The position numbers and the translations under genes were made by a program. A DNA stretch of 64,000 nt from contig JASVEC010000059.1 in the NCBI GenBank assembly GCA_030770535.1, forward strand, positions 62,001-126,000, read 5' to 3'. Of this stretch, positions 57,759-64,000 are shown one piece after another. Source of the DNA: Batkoa obscura. Lineage: Eukaryota > Entomophthoromycota > Entomophthoromycetes > Entomophthorales > Batkoaceae. Under the pieces are notes generated by a model that did no database searches, had not been told where the DNA came from, and saw nothing but the letters and a program-made list of their open reading frames with translations. The first letter of the stretch is position 1; the number at the start of each line of letters is the position of its first letter.

Positions 57759-59678
57759 ATGATTACATTTACGTTAGCACTGAGTTATATTATAATCACT
57801 TCACTAGCTTATTGGGCTTATAATATAATATATAATATATATTTTAATCCATTAAAAAAAGTCCCAGGCCCATTAATAAACATGATTTTCCCAATGACTA
57901 ACTTTATTTATATGTTCACTGGTACGAATCATTTACATTCAGCAAGATTGCACCAAAAATATGGGAACGTTGTTCGAATAAGTAATTCTATTACCTTACT
58001 AATAACTTGAAGTGAAAATTTATTAGGTTGGGATGTTATATCCATCGCATCCGATGAAACAGTAAAAGAAGTGTACTCAACTTATTCTTTTGAAAAAGAC
58101 TCTTTTTATAATGGCTTTCAAATTACAGGCGAGACATTATTTAGCACAAGGTAAATAGAGCTATTATCAGGTTACTAACTACTAAGCTAAAGTTATATAG
58201 AAATAGCAAATTTCATCGTGAAAGAGTAACTAGTTTTACATGAATACAAATTGATTATTAAAAAACAAATCAGAAAAAGATCCTTGCATCAAGTTTTTCA
58301 GATAAATCAATATTAGAAGTAGAGTACTTAGTAAAAGAAAATGTTAACAATTTAGTTACAAAGATTGGAGAGATGAGCTCAGATAAAAAAGATTTTAATT
58401 TAGGCCTTTACTTTCATTGTTTTTCATTTGTAATATTATCACCATCTGTAGAGCTTATATTATTAACATCTTTAATAGGATGTCATTGGTGATTTGGTGT
58501 TTGGTAAATCCTTTGACACATTAAAAAATGGTCATCATCCTGTCATTGATTGGATTAAGAACTATTTTATTATATCTCTTGTGGTAAGATCAAGCAATAG
58601 CAGCAGTAAAAAACGATAACAGTATTAAATACTATCTCAAGGTTGCATTATTTCCGTTTTTAAGATATTATAAATTTAACAGTATAACTCAGCTTTATAA
58701 AGTAACTATTTTCATTAAGTAAGAATGCTGTTAACAATACTTTATTAGTTCTCATATAAAGCCGTTGAGAGAGGAAAAATAAATTCTAATAGGACTACCA
58801 TTTTGAGCACATTACTCAATGCGTCCGATCCAGATACAGGAAAAAAACTTAGTGAAAAAGAAATAGTAGAAGAGTCAATATTACAATTGTAAGAATGATG
58901 ATTATAAATTATGATCTTACTAACAAAATTAAATAGAGTTGCAGGAATCGATACAACATCTAATTCGTTAACTTGGTATTATTTAGAAATGCAAACTATA
59001 TATTAATACTGAATTATTTTCCAGGGTTTTTTATCTTTTAGCAAAACATCCACAGGTTTATATAAAGCTAAAAAATGAATTAAAAGAACAATTTTCGAAT
59101 TTGAATCAAATTAATTATATTAGATGCAAAGATGAATGTGATTATCTACGCGCTGTAATCTATGAAAGCATGAGAATGTTCCCTGTTGTACCTGGCGGTC
59201 TGCCTCGAGTTTTTCCAAAAGGTGGTAAAATGATTGAAGGCTATTTTATCCCTGAAAAAGTATTCTTTGAAATTTTATTTAAATAATAATTGACGTCATT
59301 TTAACATAGACCATTGCTATAATTGATATAAATCATCTTCAAAACAATCCAGATTACTGGGAAGAACCTAATGCATTTAAGCCAGAGCGATGGATTGACC
59401 AAAATGGCAAATTTCAAAGTCATAAAAACTTTATGCCCTTTTTAATTGGCCCGAGAGCATGCTTAGGCAGAAGGTAACATATTATTTTATTATTATATAA
59501 ATTAATTACTATAATTTTATATTCTAGTTTGGCTTGGATGGAACTTTATTTAGCTACTGCATCACTAGCTTATAGTTTTAATTTTAAGTTAAAAGATGAT
59601 AAAGAATTGGAATCTAAAATATATATGGTCAATACACCAGAGAGAGCAATCGATATCTATGCTTTTAAAAATCAATGA
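57759..59678 (+). CDS. cytochrome P450, copy E
   Basis: Eleven exons with the family plan: 57759-57981, 58027-58150, 58201-58225, 58274-58429, 58479-58583, 58642-58701, 58749-58888, 58937-58975, 59025-59259, 59310-59473, 59528-59678; 473 residues. Anchor helix, VPGPL hinge, AGIDTTS in helix I, ESMR as the ExxR motif, FKPERW and heme loop [10 protein letters not shown] are all present. It is the most diverged of the intact copies, yet exon 10, intron 10 and the start of exon 11 remain close to the others. Substrate unknown. Adjacent to the UGT gene. Confidence 0.92.
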
Positions 59679-60751
59679 ATAAAGTTATACTGATAAATTA
59701 TATGTTTATTTAAGTTCTACTATAAATTTTTTAAAGTGATGGTGTTTATTTGGATTTTATAATCAAATGGTAAAACAGCGAAATCAAGACAAAATGATGT
59801 AATTAAAATAAGTATAAAGATTTTTTTCTAATTTTTAAATATTAATACAGTAGTTCTCTATTTTTTTGGTTATATAGTTATAAAATATTCAATATTAAAT
59901 TAAGAGTGTCTTAATTACATTGTAACTAATACTTATATATTTATTCTCTAAATTTGTATGAGTCTTGATTCGTTTTTAAATTAAGATTATATCATCAAAT
60001 ACATTATTTCTAATCAAACAAATATTAGACTTTTATCGCCAATATAAAAATGATATCAGACTTTAGCTAAAATAACAAAATTAAATAAAAACCCATTAGA
60101 CAATTTAATAGAGTAATAAATAATAAACTATGAAAATTTAAATGAAATTAAAGCATTATATGAGGATGTATTTTTTTGTTTGAGAATTTTACTAACAATC
60201 TTCCCACTTAAATAACGCTTAAAAATGGAAAAAGTGATGAAATCAAAAAAATATCACCATATTATGTAATTGTAATATGCTTTTAATATATTATTTATGA
60301 TACAAACTTTATTCTGATTTAAATCTTCTTTAAATTTTTTATTTCTCCTTTTTTAATACCTGGCAAAAATTAAGATTTAATCATTATATCATGCCTTGAT
60401 TTCTTTTTCATAGCGGTGTATTTTTAACATTATACTTAAAGCTTAAGAAGATACATTAATAATGAATTGGTATGAGTAGTTTTATAGTATAGATTATGCC
60501 AATAATTAAAGCTACCACGTATCACTCCTATGAGCCACAACCGTATTAGTTAATGTTGGATTTTTCTATAGTTAAAAAAACAATTTGTCATTTATAGTAT
60601 TATGAGAAAATAGTAAAATATAATATTAAAAATGTTTTTTTATTAATTCAAAAAAACTTTTACACCATTAAATGGAATAGGCTACATCTTGTATATTTTG
60701 GTTGTTCAGAAAGAGCTTAAATATAGTCAAGTTTAGTAAAGGTTAGTTAAT
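59679..60751. other. intergenic with one TIR element
   Basis: About 1.1 kb between convergent P450 and antiporter genes. Element copy 18 is at 60161-60259. No other feature. Confidence 0.6.
60161..60259 (-). mobile_element. short TIR element, copy 18
   Basis: Starts TGAGGATGTATTTTTTTG, contains CCCACTTAAATAACGCTTAA and ends AAAAAATATCACCA; TA flanks at 60159-60160 and 60260-60261. Confidence 0.77.
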
Positions 60752-62966
60752 TTAAGAAAGGTTATTATTGACGAATTCATCTTGATTCACTCCTTTTTCC
60801 AAAGAATCTTCGCCTTCTCTTTTACCTGGATAAGGGACCGAGCTAGCGGATCCAGTTCCATAATCGCTGGTAGGTGCTCTTTTAAATAACTTCCAGCACA
60901 CAAATTCCCAACGAGATAAGCAAGTAGATTCAGTGGGTACTCCTAGTACAAACAATATAACCACTAAAGCACCAATACAAATTAAAAGTCCAGCCCAATC
61001 TGGGTATGCACCAAAGCCTACAGGTAAATAGCCCAAAAATAAACTGACAATGAGTGCTACAGCAGCATAAGGAAGTTGAGAGTTAACATGGGATCTTACT
61101 GGGATTTTAACTGTAGTACAGGTAAGAATAGTAGTAGCGGCAATTGGGGAACAAAGATCACCAAAGATACCACCAGAAAGTACAGCAGATACAGTATAAA
61201 TCATCAAATTTTCATCAGTGGAAGCAGCATGGGCTAATGGCATAGCTAAAGGAAGCATAATAGTCATAGTACCCCATGAAGTACCAGTGGTAAAGGACAT
61301 GAGTGCAGATAATATACAGCATAAAAATGGTATTAAACCTGGATTGATAGATCCAGACAAAGCGGATACGATAAAGGTTGGTACACCCATATCTTCAAAA
61401 CAGGAACCTACACCCCAAGCAAATACTAAAATTAACATAGTTTCTACCATATCTTTTACACCATACATTACAGTTGCTATTCCCAATTGAAAGCTCATAA
61501 TATTTTGGATTCTATACATGATTAAACATTCAATCACAGTAAAGAAGGATGCATAAAGTAAAGCACCATAAGAATCACCAGCACCTGCAATAGAAGCAGA
61601 ATCAAATGTAACTCCTTCTGCACCTTGGTCAACTTTGTCCATTAAGTTATAGTAGCCAGTTATCATAATGCCAGTAATGGTTAAAATGACAACAGTTAAA
61701 ATTGGAAGAACAGAGTTAATTAATCTCTTTGGTGCATTCTTTGGTGGAAGTAAAGGATCATCAACAACTTCATCGATAATCAAAGAATCAGATTCTACAA
61801 CTACTTTGTTGAAGTAGGCTCTGCGCTCAGCATCTAACATGATACCAAAATCTCTACGTAAAATCATACAAAGAGCACAAAAAACAATAGCAAGGATTGG
61901 GAAGAAACGAGATGGGATGGTACTTAGGAAAAAAAGGAAAGGTTCTTTATCAATCTTCAAAACTTGAAATTGAGTTGCAATTAAACCTAAAGTGAAACCA
62001 ATCCAAGATGAAATGGGAGATAATGAAGTGAGTGGAGCAGAAGTAACATGAACAATAAAGGCTAATTTTTCGTGACTTAAATAGAGGCGATCAGTGACTA
62101 CAGTCATATTAGCACCAACTACCATACAACTTGTTAAATCATCAATAAAAATGATAATACCAATGATAAATGCTGCCCATTGGCCTCTCCATCTAGTAGT
62201 AGCAAAGCTAGTGACTGAGCTAGCTAAAGCTTCAGCACCTCCAGACTTTTGAATCAATGCTACAGCTGAGGACAAATAGAAAGTAAACATAATAACTTTA
62301 GCATGGTCTGGATTTGCTAAAGCATTGATGGTATAGTAATCAAAAGTTCTTAAGAATCCCACTAATGGATTGAAACCATTGATGAATGTGGCTGAGGCAA
62401 AGATACCTAAAAGAAGAGCGATGGTAGCTTGAGAAGAAAATAAAGCAACACCCAACATCACTATGATTGGTAACAAAGTGACCCATCCAGGCATACTGTG
62501 AGTATAACCATGATATTCAGCAAAGTTAACATTATCTTTGGATAATACTACCCAAACCTTTTGGTACACTTTACTTTCAAGTCCTAAATCGTCGATTGTA
62601 TATGCGTTGAGATATTCTCCTTGACTAATACTGGCTTTGACTGGAAGGGCTTTCTTTTCATCGGCCTCTAAAGTGCCTGTTGCTATAGTCTTAGCTGAGC
62701 TGAGCTCAGAACCTTCTAAAATTTTGTAATCGAAACTAGAATATCCATTTGCTAAAAATTAAGTTAGTAAACAAGAAGGTTGAGTAATAAAAATGCATAC
62801 CATTTTTATTACTTAAAGTCAGTTGAATACTGAATTTAAAGTTATACATAACAACTTTCGGTATAGTTACATCAAGTAAAGTAGGTGGTATTGTGGCCTC
62901 TGTTTTGGTGTTTTGAGATAAGGTTACAAAGCACCAGGATAGCCATAGTAGTGTTAGAAATTTCAT
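60752..62966 (-). CDS. NhaC-type Na+/H+ antiporter family protein
   Basis: Two exons, 62801-62966 and 60752-62751, parted by a 49-bp intron; 721 residues. Exon 1 gives a signal peptide (MKFLTLLWLSWCFVTLS) and, with the start of exon 2, an extracytoplasmic domain of about 140 residues. The membrane part (from TLLPIIVMLGVALFSSQ) has some 11-12 helices and the NhaC-family phrases FIIGIIIFIDDLTSCMVVGA, APLTSLSPISSWIGF, FTTGTSWGTM and GGIFGDLCSPIAATTIL. Buried Asp in IDDLTS and the GDLCSP motif are typical ion-pathway residues. The protein probably exchanges Na+ for H+ across the plasma membrane or an organelle membrane; NhaC proteins in bacteria lack the N-terminal signal domain. A 60-residue polar C-tail ends the protein. 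Confidence 0.9.
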
Positions 62967-64000
62967 TTGGGAAGTTAGAAAAGTTGAGTATCAGATAAAA
63001 AAAATAAAAAAGCTGATAAGAAAAAAGATTTAAATATTAGCTAGGAGAAGGAAAAATCACAGTTTATTTTAAGATTCAAAATTGATTGCTTTTATATCTG
63101 ATAACTTGGTAGTATTTGGCAAGTAATCTTCTTGAGCTGCAATTTCAAGCATATTCTTAAATTAATTGGAAAGGTTGACTTTTTAGTAATTTTGACCTAT
63201 CTCTGTACTGTCAAAATTAAAATAGAATTAGAAAGTATTATGATTTCGTTACTTCATGCTCATTTTAGTAGAACAACGCTTATAAATTTCGAGAAAATTG
63301 CCCTTGAAGTGCGAATAGAATTAAGATCATTTGACCATTTTAGATTATAAAAATTAAAAATTCTTCAGGGTCCAATCAGTTGGAAATTAAAATCATATAT
63401 TAATATTCAAGTTAGTGCTTTATAATAAAAAGAGGTCTTGAATTACTAAATAAATCATAATGATTTAATAGTATCATAACTTGTCATTATGGTTAATAAG
63501 AGAATAAAATGAGAAAAAGGTTGTAAGTACAATATTAGTGGAAATAGTGAGGTAGAGTTTACATCGTTGACTCATCTCGGCGATAAGTATTAACAATGAC
63601 TATAGTAGAAAAATTTAAAAACTAAATAGTTTGAAATTATTTAGGGTAAAGCTTAATATTGATCACACTATTTTATATTTAAGTTTATAAAGTTTAGATT
63701 ATGGAAAATTCTTCAAGTAATTAATTAACTTGAACGTGATCAAAGGGTGGAGGTGCCTTAAAATTAATTAAAAAATTTATCCAATAACATAGGAATCGAC
63801 AACATTTGTTTCAGATATAACATTTTATTTATATATTTAGATAAAATAATTAATATCCACAAAACATTGTTATAATGATACACAAAATTCTGGTTATCAA
63901 AAGTTTATATAAATTGCATATTAATGCTTCATTACTTTATTCTATTTTTATCTTATTTTTTAATAGAATTTATATCCATTATAGCTTTAATATATTCATT
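62967..64000. other. intergenic end of the window
   Basis: About 1 kb upstream of the antiporter gene to the window edge. The plus frame at 63132-63350 has no family features. No repeat family copy or RNA gene seen. Confidence 0.5.

Noticed and set aside
61218-61490. Plus-strand frame within the antiporter gene
   Set aside because: Reverse shadow of the membrane domain of a well-supported gene.
1-64000. CRISPR arrays, prophage or LTR-type elements
   Set aside because: No regularly spaced direct repeats, no long terminal repeats and no reverse transcriptase or integrase-like motifs were seen on either strand.

Overview
This window is AT-rich eukaryotic DNA with short (about 45-60 bp) GT-AG introns, closely packed genes on both strands and a eukaryotic nuclear tRNA-Glu. 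The gene set points to a fungus: Atg22-like vacuolar transporter, Ymc-type mitochondrial carriers, Gir2/RWDD1, Iwr1, Ssh4/Ear1-like PPxY adaptors, secreted subtilisin and trypsin, P450s. A trypsin-like protease, a NELF-C/D homologue and an expansin alongside such low GC suggest an early-diverging lineage; a Conidiobolus-like member of Entomophthoromycotina is my best guess (inference, not proven).

Layout. 0-9 kb: a CsbD-like small protein, a cluster of short inverted-repeat elements, an Atg22-like transporter, tRNA-Glu, a three-exon expansin and a frameshifted Ssh4/Ear1-like SPRY gene. 10.8-15.5 kb: two tandem 11-exon cytochrome P450 genes. 16.9-31 kb: a dense block with Gir2/RWDD1-like protein, mitochondrial carrier, trypsin-like protease, MAT2B-like reductase (12 exons), a 2-oxoglutarate/Fe(II) oxygenase with a decaying tandem copy, an unidentified gene ruin, Iwr1 and an intact Ssh4/Ear1-like gene. 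32-38 kb: a third P450 on the minus strand and a deleted P450 pseudogene. 38-41 kb: gene-poor, with a degenerate minus-strand coding remnant that ends in a bacterial-looking terminator hairpin. 41-51.5 kb: subtilisin, alpha/beta hydrolase, NELF-C/D-like protein (12 exons), ankyrin protein, S41-type peptidase and a second carrier. 51.6-64 kb: more short elements, a UDP-glycosyltransferase, a fourth intact P450 and an NhaC-type Na+/H+ antiporter.

Two patterns tie the window together. First, a family of about 100-bp non-autonomous inverted-repeat elements (termini TGGGGATG...CATCCCCA, mostly flanked by TA) is present at least 17 times, in both orientations and always outside coding exons. Second, the five P450 loci form a mosaic: long blocks including introns are nearly identical between copies, even on opposite strands, while flanks and some introns differ, which suggests repeated gene conversion. 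The four intact P450 genes share one exon plan (223-124-25-156-105-60-140-39-235-164-151 nt, 473 aa) and a common upstream element before the TATA box. P450s, UDP-glycosyltransferase and 2OG oxygenase could serve oxidation and conjugation chemistry, but nothing here proves that they act in one pathway. Exon coordinates were worked out by hand from splice signals and reading-frame arithmetic.
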